Shown: positions 28,806 to 36,446 of the stretch, piece after piece
Numbering within the stretch: the stretch's first letter is position 1
Layout: each line of letters begins with the position of its first letter
Notes under the pieces: model-generated
Database searches by the model: none
The model's input: only the letters and a program-made list of their open reading frames with translations
Told to the model about the DNA's origin: nothing
Source: Algoriphagus resistens
GTDB lineage: Bacteria; Bacteroidota; Bacteroidia; Cytophagales; Cyclobacteriaceae
Assembly: GCF_001442615.1 (NCBI RefSeq)
Contig: NZ_LMXN01000005.1
Coordinates: 248,001 to 312,000 of the forward strand
Length of the DNA stretch: 64,000 nt
Direction: 5' to 3'
Translations under genes and position numbers: made by a program

Positions 28806-29933
28806 ATGAAAAATTCCCTATATAAAACACTTGGCGTTTTCACCGTTTTGATTTCCTTGTTTGCCTGTCAGGAGGATGCGGAACTGCACACAGAAGTCAC
28901 TCCTGTGAATGCCCTTTATTCACCGGAAAACAATGCTTACATGAATCTTGGGGCACAGAGCTCTGCGATATTCGAATGGGAGGCCGCAAAAGCAGCCGAC
29001 AATGGTGTAGTGCTATATGATGTGGTGTTTGATACCGAGGACGGTGATTTCTCTGATCCACTTTACCTTCTTCCATCTGATGGAAGAGGATTGCAGCGCA
29101 GGCTTACCCTTCCTTTTTCAGAATTGAACAAAATCGCCCAAATGGCAGGGATTCAACCAGAGGGAGTAGGAAAACTCCAATGGTCTGTACAGTCTTCAAA
29201 AGGCGTGAATGTGCAGCCCCTGATTGATATCCGGACAATTGAGGTGGCAAGACCTGCCGGGTTTCCAGCTCCAGATGAGCTTTATCTGTTAGGATCAGCC
29301 ACCGAAGCTGGAGATGCACTTTCAGATGCTATTCTGATGAAGAAAACCAGCGCCAATACGTTTGAGGCCTATACTTCACTAAGTGAAGGAGCGTATCATT
29401 TTGCTTCTAGAAATTCAGGGGAACCAGACACCTTTTTTATAGAGGGAGACAAGTTGAGAGCTGATGGGGAAACTGAATATATTGGTGATCAAAAGGTATG
29501 GAGAATACGTGTTGATTTTTCAAATGGAACTACAGAAATCAGTGAGATAAGTAAAGTTGAATTATGGTTTGCGCCGAACGATGTTTTCCTAACCGATCTT
29601 CCGTATGAAGCGAATGGTACTTGGTCCATTTCAGACTTTCCTATTGAATTCAGGCAGGAGAGTTGGGGCCGTGACGAGCGATATAAGTTTAGGTTTACTA
29701 CCAAAGATGCTGATGGGGCTGAAATGGAAGAGTGGTTTGGTAGCACAAACGGAGATAACCAACGCCCAACCGAATCCACCGGACCCGCATACTGGTACAT
29801 GGTACCTGTGTCAAATGACAGATGGAACAACAGCTATAAATTTGCCACAGAAGTAGATAATGCAGAGGCAGACATCAGTGTTATCTTTAATGCTGAGGTG
29901 TCGAATTATACACATACGGTTTCAGTAGATTAG
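28806..29933 (+). CDS. SusE/SusF-like surface lipoprotein
   Basis: A 375-residue lipoprotein with lipobox ISLFAC (Cys near 21). The N-terminal part is Ig-like, as in SusE (LYSPENNAYMNLG, AIFEWEAAKAADNG). The later part has a PDELYLLGSATEAGDA segment and FRFTTKDADGAEMEEWFGST, as in starch-binding-type modules of SusE/SusF. Such proteins bind polysaccharide at the outer face of the outer membrane. It lies 35 bases after susD and 17 bases before the first GH76 gene, so it is part of the transport operon. The ligand is probably mannan by context. Confidence 0.8.
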   Translation: MKNSLYKTLGVFTVLISLFACQEDAELHTEVTPVNALYSPENNAYMNLGAQSSAIFEWEAAKAADNGVVLYDVVFDTEDGDFSDPLYLLPSDGRGLQRRLTLPFSELNKIAQMAGIQPEGVGKLQWSVQSSKGVNVQPLIDIRTIEVARPAGFPAPDELYLLGSATEAGDALSDAILMKKTSANTFEAYTSLSEGAYHFASRNSGEPDTFFIEGDKLRADGETEYIGDQKVWRIRVDFSNGTTEISEISKVELWFAPNDVFLTDLPYEANGTWSISDFPIEFRQESWGRDERYKFRFTTKDADGAEMEEWFGSTNGDNQRPTESTGPAYWYMVPVSNDRWNNSYKFATEVDNAEADISVIFNAEVSNYTHTVSVD

Positions 29934-29950
29934 AATATTAAGCAGATACC

Positions 29951-31102
29951 ATGAAAAATTTTCTTATAGTAGGTAGTTTGTTTTCTGGAATGGCGCTTAC
30001 TTCTTGTGTAGACAAGGATCTGGGGCCTTTGAGAAACAACTTTGAAGAGGTTGAAGATATTGTATATGATTGGGGGGCAACAGCAGATTCTATGCAGTCA
30101 TCCACCTATTCTCTTTATATCGCTGGGGACGGATCTTTTAATTTCAGTCCCGGCGGTTCTTTTGGGGGGTACTGGCCCAATGCCCATGCATTGCATGTAT
30201 ATGTAGATGCCTATACCCGCACCGGTAACGGAATGTATCTGGATAGAATGAAAAAACTTCTCAATGGCATCAGATCCAACAATGGTGATACCTTCACAAA
30301 CGTATTTAATGATGATATGCTATGGTTAGGCAATTCCTGTGTCCGTGCTTATGAGGCAACCGGAGATGGGGAATACCTCGAGGTAGCCGAATATCTCTGG
30401 CATGATGTTCTGGAAAGTTATAGTGAAGTTTTCGGGGGTGGAATTACATGGAAAAAGGATACACCTAATCTAAAAAATGCAGTTTCCAATGGACCGACAA
30501 TTGTGCTGGCAACAAGGCTTTACAATGTAACTAAGAATGAATATTATTTGGATTGGGCGAAGGATTTATATGCTTGGCAAAAGGCGAATTTGGTAGATCC
30601 TGAAACTGGTTTGGTATGGGACAATATAGAATTGATTGAAGGTGTGCCCACAGTGAAAAAGGATTGGGTATTTACTTACAATGCAGGAACCTGGATAGGA
30701 TCTGGGCTTCGATTATTTCAGATAACCGGGGAGAACGGTTATCTATTGGATGCGATCCAAACTGCCAAATCCTCCATGACCCGTTCGGAGATATCGACTG
30801 AAGGCATTCTGAAAAATGAGGGGCAAGGAGACGGTGGTTTGTTTAAAGGTATATTCGTCCGCTACTTCACAGAGCTTATTCAGGAGCAAGCGCTTAGTGA
30901 AACAGACCGGGATACCATGGTTGAATTTCTCCAATTTAATGCCACCACATTCTATAAGGCAGGATTGAAAAGACCGGATATGCTTTCTGGACCTTACTGG
31001 AGGGAAATGCCAGAGGAGCAAACAGACCTGACCACTCAACTTTCAGCAATGATGCTGATAGAGGCGGCTGCTTTATTACAGGAAGAAGGATTTTTCGACT
31101 AG
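29951..31102 (+). CDS. GH76 alpha-1,6-mannanase lipoprotein (first)
   Basis: A 383-residue glycoside hydrolase of family 76. The lipobox is ALTSC (Cys19), so it is a lipoprotein. GH76 enzymes are endo-alpha-1,6-mannanases with an (alpha/alpha)6 barrel and a catalytic Asp pair, seen here as Asp121-Asp122 in NVFNDDMLWLG. The substrate-cleft motif YWPNAHAL is at 75-82, and GGGITWKKD and AVSNGPTIV are further family landmarks. As a lipoprotein it probably acts at the cell surface, cutting the mannan backbone before import by SusC/SusD. It is the fourth gene of the operon and is followed by a terminator-like hairpin. Confidence 0.92.
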   Translation: MKNFLIVGSLFSGMALTSCVDKDLGPLRNNFEEVEDIVYDWGATADSMQSSTYSLYIAGDGSFNFSPGGSFGGYWPNAHALHVYVDAYTRTGNGMYLDRMKKLLNGIRSNNGDTFTNVFNDDMLWLGNSCVRAYEATGDGEYLEVAEYLWHDVLESYSEVFGGGITWKKDTPNLKNAVSNGPTIVLATRLYNVTKNEYYLDWAKDLYAWQKANLVDPETGLVWDNIELIEGVPTVKKDWVFTYNAGTWIGSGLRLFQITGENGYLLDAIQTAKSSMTRSEISTEGILKNEGQGDGGLFKGIFVRYFTELIQEQALSETDRDTMVEFLQFNATTFYKAGLKRPDMLSGPYWREMPEEQTDLTTQLSAMMLIEAAALLQEEGFFD

Positions 31103-31115
31103 ATTTAAAATTATG

Positions 31116-31170
31116 GCAGTCTTTCATGAATGTGAATCTGTACAACCATGAAAGACTGCTGGTCCTTTTT
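31116..31170 (+). terminator. Intrinsic terminator between the two GH76 genes
   Basis: A 13-bp perfect inverted repeat (GCAGTCTTTCATG at 31116-31128 and CATGAAAGACTGC at 31147-31159) with an 18-base loop is followed shortly by TCCTTTTT. It ends the susC-susD-susE-GH76 operon 14 bases after the stop codon. The second GH76 gene must then have its own promoter or depend on read-through. Confidence 0.75.
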
Positions 31171-31230
31171 CAACCTAGTACAACCAACTAATTTAAAGTA
31201 GTATAATTTGTATAGTTAACTAAGAATCTG

Positions 31231-32481
31231 ATGCGAAAAGTCCATCTATTATTAACCTTGTCGGTAATCCTTTTATTTTCTTTTTGCGGGACTAAGAGTG
31301 ATTCAAAACAGGGTCAAAATTCAAACCAAGACGCTGCGCTGAAAGAAATTAAACAAGCAAAGAAAGACCACGCCTATTGGGAAAATTTAGCGGAGGGAAT
31401 GAGCCGCTCATTAATTAAGCATTTCTGGGGAGCCAATTTTGAGGGGCATGAAGGGAGGTATTACTTTAATTATGGAAGTGACCTGTCCAATATGACTACA
31501 AATCATTATTGGCCGCAGGCACATGCCATGGATGTGGTGGTGGATGCTTATCAACGAACTTCTGACCAATTTTATCTCGACTATTATCCCCTATGGTGGG
31601 AAGGGGCACCTAAATATAATTTCTCAGGCAGGGATGAGGATCCGTGGTGGAATGTGTTTGTGGATGATATGGAATGGATTGTTTTGGCACAGCTTCGGAT
31701 GTTTGAATCCACAGGAGATGAACAGTACTTTACCAAAGCTACCCAAATGTACAACGATTGGATTTGGACCAACTGGGGACCCGAAAATGAAGCTCCCTGG
31801 TATGGTGGGATCACATGGAAAACCGATGTGGAAAAAACAAAAAATGCCTGTTCCAATGGCCCAGGAGCCCTAGTAGCGGTGAGAATTTATAGCATGTATG
31901 ACAAAGTTAGCGAACCTGGCAACAAGGCTAAAGAGGCCTATCTGGATGAAGCTGTGAAAATATATTCTTGGTTGAAAGCTAATCTATATGATCCTGTTGA
32001 AGGAAAAGTTTACGATAATATGGATAAGAATGGGGGTATAAACCAAGCCATTTACACCTATAATCAAGGGACATTTATAGGTGCAGCGCACGAACTGTAC
32101 AAGATCACCGGCGAGAGACAATATTTGGAAGATGCCATAATGGCTTCTAATTATGTAATCGATCATATGTCCACAAACAATGGGGTTCTTGCTAACTCCA
32201 ACTCTGGGGATGGAGGGTTATTCAACGGGATTTTCTTCCGTTACTTTGTCCGCTTAGTGAACGAGCCTGACCTTGATTCTTCCACTCACGGAAAATTCCA
32301 TAATTACATCACCAAGTCTGCTACTGTGATGGCGGAAAATGGGGTCAATCAGAAGACTATGCTTTATGGCGGGGATTGGTGGAATGCACCTGCAGATGAT
32401 GATCCTGTAGCGTTGACACCAATGCTCACAGGCTGTATGCTAGCGGAAGCCATGTGCGTTTTGAAACCATTACGTAACTAA
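31231..32481 (+). CDS. GH76 alpha-1,6-mannanase lipoprotein (second)
   Basis: A second GH76 enzyme, 416 residues, clearly diverged from the first. The lipobox is LFSFC (Cys19). The catalytic Asp pair is Asp145-Asp146 in NVFVDDMEWIVL, and the family motifs YWPQAHAM, YGGITWKTDVEKTKNACSNG and DGGLFNGIFFRYF are present. It has a longer, charged N-terminal spacer (residues 21-60) than the first enzyme. Two GH76 enzymes in one locus often divide surface and periplasmic cleavage of the alpha-1,6 backbone. Both carry lipoboxes here, so their locations cannot be told apart from sequence. It is separated from the operon by a terminator. Confidence 0.92.
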   Translation: MRKVHLLLTLSVILLFSFCGTKSDSKQGQNSNQDAALKEIKQAKKDHAYWENLAEGMSRSLIKHFWGANFEGHEGRYYFNYGSDLSNMTTNHYWPQAHAMDVVVDAYQRTSDQFYLDYYPLWWEGAPKYNFSGRDEDPWWNVFVDDMEWIVLAQLRMFESTGDEQYFTKATQMYNDWIWTNWGPENEAPWYGGITWKTDVEKTKNACSNGPGALVAVRIYSMYDKVSEPGNKAKEAYLDEAVKIYSWLKANLYDPVEGKVYDNMDKNGGINQAIYTYNQGTFIGAAHELYKITGERQYLEDAIMASNYVIDHMSTNNGVLANSNSGDGGLFNGIFFRYFVRLVNEPDLDSSTHGKFHNYITKSATVMAENGVNQKTMLYGGDWWNAPADDDPVALTPMLTGCMLAEAMCVLKPLRN

Positions 32482-32738
32482 ATGAAAACTATTATTCATC
32501 TCTAAATCATTAAAGTATCAACAAATGCAAATAGCAAAAACAATTCCTTAAACAAGAGTAATTAAAATGATTGCCAGAACCTAGGTTCACTTCAGAAATG
32601 AAGCTGTTGAGAATTTTAAGTTGATGCTACTATCCAGAACAAACTGGGAATTATTTGAAAGTTTCTCTATTTGATTTTGAAGAATGCGGGGAGGGCATTT
32701 ATTTGGGGAGTTAAAGGAATGCTTATGCCAAAAGCCAC

Positions 32739-33152
32739 CTATTCCAAAGATCCTATCAATTCAATGAAAATTCCATCAGGATCCAGCACTAAGACAAAAT
32801 GTAAATTTGCATTTAAGGGCGTTGGTGTGCTTCACAATAGCTTTACATTTTTTTCTTTTAATTTTTTAATCACCGGATTCAGCGCTTTTACATTTATGGT
32901 AATATACTGAACACCCGTTCCATCCTGGATAAAGTCCGGGTTAGGATGCGTTTCCTCTTTGTCAAAGCTCATTAACTTCCATTCATTTGCATCTCGGCTA
33001 TTGTCTAATTTTAGAACGGTTACCTCGACGGGGAGTCCGTTCGAAAGACCCGAACGTTTGGAAAAATCTTCATTGATGGTGAAGCTATATGCCTTAAACG
33101 TACCAACTCCAACTACATAAAAGGCTAAGGAGCGGTCAATTCCTGGTACTAA
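32739..33152 (-). pseudogene. Broken VOC-family (glyoxalase/bleomycin-resistance fold) gene
   Basis: Read on the minus strand, this region encodes VPGIDRSLAFYV at its start, then FKAYSFTINEDFSK, NGLPVEVTVLKLD, DGTGVQYITINVKALNPVIK and, after an in-frame TGA at 32832-32834, LHFVLVLDPDGIFIELIGSL. These are the start and end landmarks of the vicinal-oxygen-chelate fold. It has no start codon: the frame continues directly from the stop codon of the AraC-family gene (VLNQ-stop-T-L-VPGID). With the missing N-terminus and internal stop it should be inactive. Whether it was once fused to, or simply followed, the regulator cannot be decided. Confidence 0.8.
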
Positions 33153-33155
33153 AGT

Positions 33156-34166
33156 TTATTGGTTGAGGACCTCGGATCTAATATGGGTAGGGGGACTACC
33201 GTGCCATTTTTTGAAGGCGTGGATAAAGGATGCAGGTTCCGCATAGCCAAGCAAATAGGCGACATCAGTTACAGAGTACCCTTCATGGCGTAGAAGTACA
33301 ACCCCCAGTTGCTTTTTGAGTCCATCCAATAGTTTCCTGAAGGTGAGCTGCTCTTTGGCGAGCATCCTTTGCATCGTACGGGGAGTTAAATGGAATACAT
33401 CTGCGATTTCCTGCAACCCCGGCAATGCAGGCTGTGCCAGTTGGAGCGCGGCGATTTTCACTTTACTCTGAAAATCTTTTTCAGTTTTTAGTCCTTCAAT
33501 AAACTTTAAATAAGCCGGGATGAGATAGGCAAGCTGTTCCTGTTCAAATCGCTTAATAGAAGCTTTTAGATTTAGGTTGGAGAATATTACCTGAAAAGTA
33601 TTTCCATAAATGAAACAAGATGGGTATGAGCAATCGTGATGGGGTGAGGATGCCTGAATGGATAGATCCCGATCTCCCATCATGCTGAGTTCCCGCATGA
33701 TAATTACCTGTAGACACTCTAGAATGATCCGGTTCAGTATGGTTTTTTCATTGGGGATACTGAGTTGTAAAACATGTGAGTCCGCCTCTGAATGTTGCTC
33801 CAACCTGATCAGCGGAAAGGTGGCGCTAAGGAAGTCTTTGAGATAGAATATAGCCTCTTCAATGGTTGTTGTCTGGATGGAAATCTGATAAATCAACCCC
33901 AGCGCATTCAGATTCAGGAAATTGCCCACACGCCAACCTACTTGCTGATCCTGAAGTGAACGATGCATTGTGTCTAATACACTGTAAAAATCAGTGAAGG
34001 TCACCATGGCTTGTGGATCACTCAAGTCTTCAGGAGGAAAATGCATGTTTGCTAAAAGCGTTGATTCGTTGATGCCCCTGATATGGGCGAATTCAAGGAA
34101 AGAACGGAGGTGTAGGGCAAGGATTTTCATTTTGTCGCAAAATATCAAATGTATAAAGGAAGGCAC
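33156..34166 (-). CDS. AraC-family transcriptional regulator
   Basis: A 336-residue regulator with an N-terminal ligand-binding region of the arabinose-binding-like type (VGWRVGNFLNLNALGLIYQI near 75-95) and a C-terminal AraC double helix-turn-helix (LQEIADVFHLTPRTMQRMLA, then YSVTDVAYLLGYAEPASFIH with AFKKWHGSPPTHIR). The start may be ATG 34166 or the internal ATG 34130 (MKILALHLRS), which fits family length better. It is divergent from a small membrane-protein gene only 28 bases away, so it may control that gene. The broken VOC gene follows on the same strand and could have been a target. The effector is unknown. Confidence 0.88.
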   Translation of the reverse strand: MPSFIHLIFCDKMKILALHLRSFLEFAHIRGINESTLLANMHFPPEDLSDPQAMVTFTDFYSVLDTMHRSLQDQQVGWRVGNFLNLNALGLIYQISIQTTTIEEAIFYLKDFLSATFPLIRLEQHSEADSHVLQLSIPNEKTILNRIILECLQVIIMRELSMMGDRDLSIQASSPHHDCSYPSCFIYGNTFQVIFSNLNLKASIKRFEQEQLAYLIPAYLKFIEGLKTEKDFQSKVKIAALQLAQPALPGLQEIADVFHLTPRTMQRMLAKEQLTFRKLLDGLKKQLGVVLLRHEGYSVTDVAYLLGYAEPASFIHAFKKWHGSPPTHIRSEVLNQ

Positions 34167-34194
34167 ATCTACTTTTGGATAAACCTAAACATAT

Positions 34195-34602
34195 ATGAAA
34201 ATGATCACACTCAAAAACGTACTTCTACTTAATGCAATAAGTTCTGGCGCAACCGGTCTTATCCTTGCAGCTTTACCCAGTACGGTAGCCTCTCTTTTTG
34301 AAGTAACCCAAACATTTCCCTTTGTGGCAGTAGGACTGTTTCTGGTTTTCTTTGCCGGGCTAGTATTTTATGCTGCTACCAGACAAGTGGTGAATAGACC
34401 CTTGATCAGGTTCATTGTGCTGCTTGATTTTCTATGGGTGGTGTCCAGCATTCTGATAGTGTCGCTTCAACCGCTCGTTATATCCTTTCTGGGATATTCA
34501 CTTATATCCGCAGTGGCGGCCTGGGTGGCGCTTATGGCTTTTCTTCAGTATTCAGGTCTTCGGAAAGTATTGCCGGATTCTCCTGTAAAGAGGTTCGCTT
34601 GA
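34195..34602 (+). CDS. Small four-helix membrane protein
   Basis: A 135-residue protein that is almost entirely hydrophobic, with four likely membrane helices: about 8-30 (LLLNAISSGATGLILAAL), 43-62 (FVAVGLFLVFFAGLVFYAAT), 72-91 (FIVLLDFLWVVSSILIVSL) and 96-118 (VISFLGYSLISAVAAWVALM). I recognise no family with certainty. It lies divergent from the AraC gene across a very short intergenic region, which suggests it is the regulator's target. A terminator-like hairpin follows at 34625. Confidence 0.75.
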   Translation: MKMITLKNVLLLNAISSGATGLILAALPSTVASLFEVTQTFPFVAVGLFLVFFAGLVFYAATRQVVNRPLIRFIVLLDFLWVVSSILIVSLQPLVISFLGYSLISAVAAWVALMAFLQYSGLRKVLPDSPVKRFA

Positions 34603-34624
34603 GTAGAAAGCCATAGTTAAGGCT

Positions 34625-34655
34625 AAAGGACGACTTGGAGCGTCCTTTTCTTTAT
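34625..34655 (+). terminator. Intrinsic terminator after the small membrane-protein gene
   Basis: AAAGGACG at 34625-34632 pairs with CGTCCTTT at 34641-34648 (8 bp, 8-base loop), and the following bases TCTTT are T-rich. It lies 22 bases after the stop codon. Confidence 0.7.
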
Positions 34656-34766
34656 ACTGCTCATCGCTATTCAGGCGACAATTAAGGGCAGATCTTCAAT
34701 CATTTTAAGGTAAAACCAATATTCACAGAGTAGTGGCACCAACTACTAGTTAATCTAAAGTGTTGT

Positions 34767-35186
34767 ATGCAAAATCAAGAAAATAAAACCAGGGATGTTA
34801 TTACAATGCTGTTTGAATCGATGAGTCAAAGGAATTTAACCAGGCTTTCAGAATTGTTTGCCGATCAAGTTGACTGGGAAATACCGGGTGATGTACAGAG
34901 GGCACCATGGGTAGGCAAAAGAGAAAATAAAACGGAGGTATGTGCCTTTTACCGTCTGTTATGGAAAAATACAGAACCTATAAGTGCCTCTGTAGAAACT
35001 GTGATGGTAGATGGTCATCAAGGTATAGTAATTGGGGAATTTACTACAAAAATGCTTTTAACTGATAAAATCATCAGTTCATTCTTTTGTATTCATATTG
35101 CATTAAAAAACAATCTGATTTACAGATATCGGTTATATGAAAACACCTTGACGGTATCTGAATCACTGGCGATACCTGCAGAATAA
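34767..35186 (+). CDS. SnoaL-like/NTF2-fold protein
   Basis: A 139-residue protein with the layout of SnoaL-like proteins: an N-terminal helix pair (VITMLFESMSQRNLTRLSEL), then FADQVDWEIPGDVQRAPWVG and a beta-rich rest (VDGHQGIVIGEFTTKML). This cone-shaped fold covers enzymes such as polyketide cyclases as well as many of unknown role, so no reaction can be assigned. There is no signal peptide. It stands alone, with degraded sequence and a transposase remnant downstream. Confidence 0.75.
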   Translation: MQNQENKTRDVITMLFESMSQRNLTRLSELFADQVDWEIPGDVQRAPWVGKRENKTEVCAFYRLLWKNTEPISASVETVMVDGHQGIVIGEFTTKMLLTDKIISSFFCIHIALKNNLIYRYRLYENTLTVSESLAIPAE

Positions 35187-35822
35187 AACACTTCTTGGTT
35201 CAGGGTTCATACTCGATTAACATTGGTCGATTATGAATTGGGTCTTGTTTTCCATTCCTTCATCCGCCGATTTAACCTGATCTGTAGCTGTTTGCTGAAC
35301 TCAGTTGGGTAAGACCACAGGATTTAAGGACAGCTACTGTCGCTTGTTGATTTGCTCTTTTCATGAGCTTGTTTTTGATGCAAACCAATCTGATGAACCG
35401 GATTAAGGATATAAGTATTTGGGGAAGAGAATACCGAAAGACCCGGAGAGGAACCTGATTGAAGGAAAGTTAGGTCAGGCAAAAACGCAACCGGGGATGA
35501 ACCGGATGAGGGGAAGATTGAAACACAGAAGCTAAACGTGGAGCCTCTCCACCATACTGGCGTTTAACCTTGTCAAATTGGACGGAATGGCACTGGAGTG
35601 CTTGGGTTTTTCAGCATGCTGAAGATAACATGAAGCAGGAGACCGAAAGGAATTACCATCAGAAAAAATGCAGGCATTATGAAGGCATTGAAAACTAAAT
35701 GGAATGTATCAAGAATACCCCGAACATATTGCATTTGATATAGTAAGATCAATAGTTATACTAGTCCTTTCAGAGCTCAAAGCAATAAATATCAAGAGGT
35801 TTTTAAAAGTAGTTTTACGTCT
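35187..35822. other. Degraded intergenic region with transposase remnant
   Basis: No intact gene lies in this 636-base stretch. Its middle contains a transposase C-terminal remnant (listed separately). The rest shows no recognisable protein in either strand. Confidence 0.6.
35428..35622 (+). pseudogene. Remnant of an IS5/IS1182-type transposase C-terminus
   Basis: In one plus-strand frame this reads RIPKDPERNLIEGKLGQAKT, MNRMRGRLKHRS, a TAA stop at 35533-35535, then TWSLSTILAFNLVKLDGMAL. The pattern R-N-x-I-E-G-K-x-G-Q-A-K, followed by a Met/Arg-rich turn and a hydrophobic S-x-I-L-x-F-N-L-V helix, is typical of the C-terminal end of IS5/IS1182-like DDE transposases. The N-terminal two thirds are missing, so this is an old relic. 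Confidence 0.65.
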
Positions 35823-36446
35823 TTAAATAAACTTCAATTCTGTCGCCTTATGTATTAGCGATGCGGTATTCGAAACTCCAAACTTCTGAATCAGATTTCG
35901 CCTGTGGGTTTCTATTGTCAATGGACTAACAAATATTTTTTCAGCAATCTCAGGTGAGGTCATTCCTTTTGCAAGCAAGTGAAGGATTTCGTTTTCCCGT
36001 CGGGTTACTTTAGGTACATCACCATCTTTGTTCGACTTTAAAATTTCATTTACTTCTTGGCTTATTGCCGGCAGACCTACCGCAGCATAATGAATACATT
36101 GGATCAATTCCCCGGCTGAAGCATTTTTCAGGATATATCCACAAGCTCCGGATTGTAACATCCGTTGGATAATGGAATTTTCATTGTTATTACTGATAGC
36201 AATTACCTTACACCCCGGATTTTTCTTTGTTATCATTTCACATGCATCAATTCCATTGATTTCTGGCATGTTGATATCCAGTAATACCACATCAATGTGA
36301 TTAGTAGCAAGGAAGCCTATGCCTTCTTTGGCATCCACGAAAGTAGAAACCAATTCGATGTCATTTTCATTACGTAAGATATTTGCGAAACCCTGCAGTA
36401 CGATAGGATGATCATCGATAATAATTACTTGAATGTTATTTTTCAT
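35823..36446 (-). CDS. NarL/LuxR-family response regulator
   Basis: A 207-residue response regulator. The receiver domain (1-120) has the acidic pair Asp11-Asp12, the phospho-acceptor Asp57 in VVLLDINMPEING and the conserved Lys in YILKNASAGEL. The C-terminal LuxR-type helix-turn-helix (about 142-205) reads VTRRENEILHLLAKGMTSPE, IAEKIFVSPLTIETHRRNLI. The gene overlaps the 3' end of the histidine kinase gene by 11 bases (36436-36446), so they are translated together and form a two-component pair. No targets can be inferred from this window. Confidence 0.95.
   Translation of the reverse strand: MKNNIQVIIIDDHPIVLQGFANILRNENDIELVSTFVDAKEGIGFLATNHIDVVLLDINMPEINGIDACEMITKKNPGCKVIAISNNNENSIIQRMLQSGACGYILKNASAGELIQCIHYAAVGLPAISQEVNEILKSNKDGDVPKVTRRENEILHLLAKGMTSPEIAEKIFVSPLTIETHRRNLIQKFGVSNTASLIHKATELKFI

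Noticed and set aside
32671..32910. 79-codon plus-strand frame after the second GH76 gene
   Set aside because: The minus strand here encodes the end of a recognisable VOC-family protein, so the plus frame is antisense to a pseudogene.
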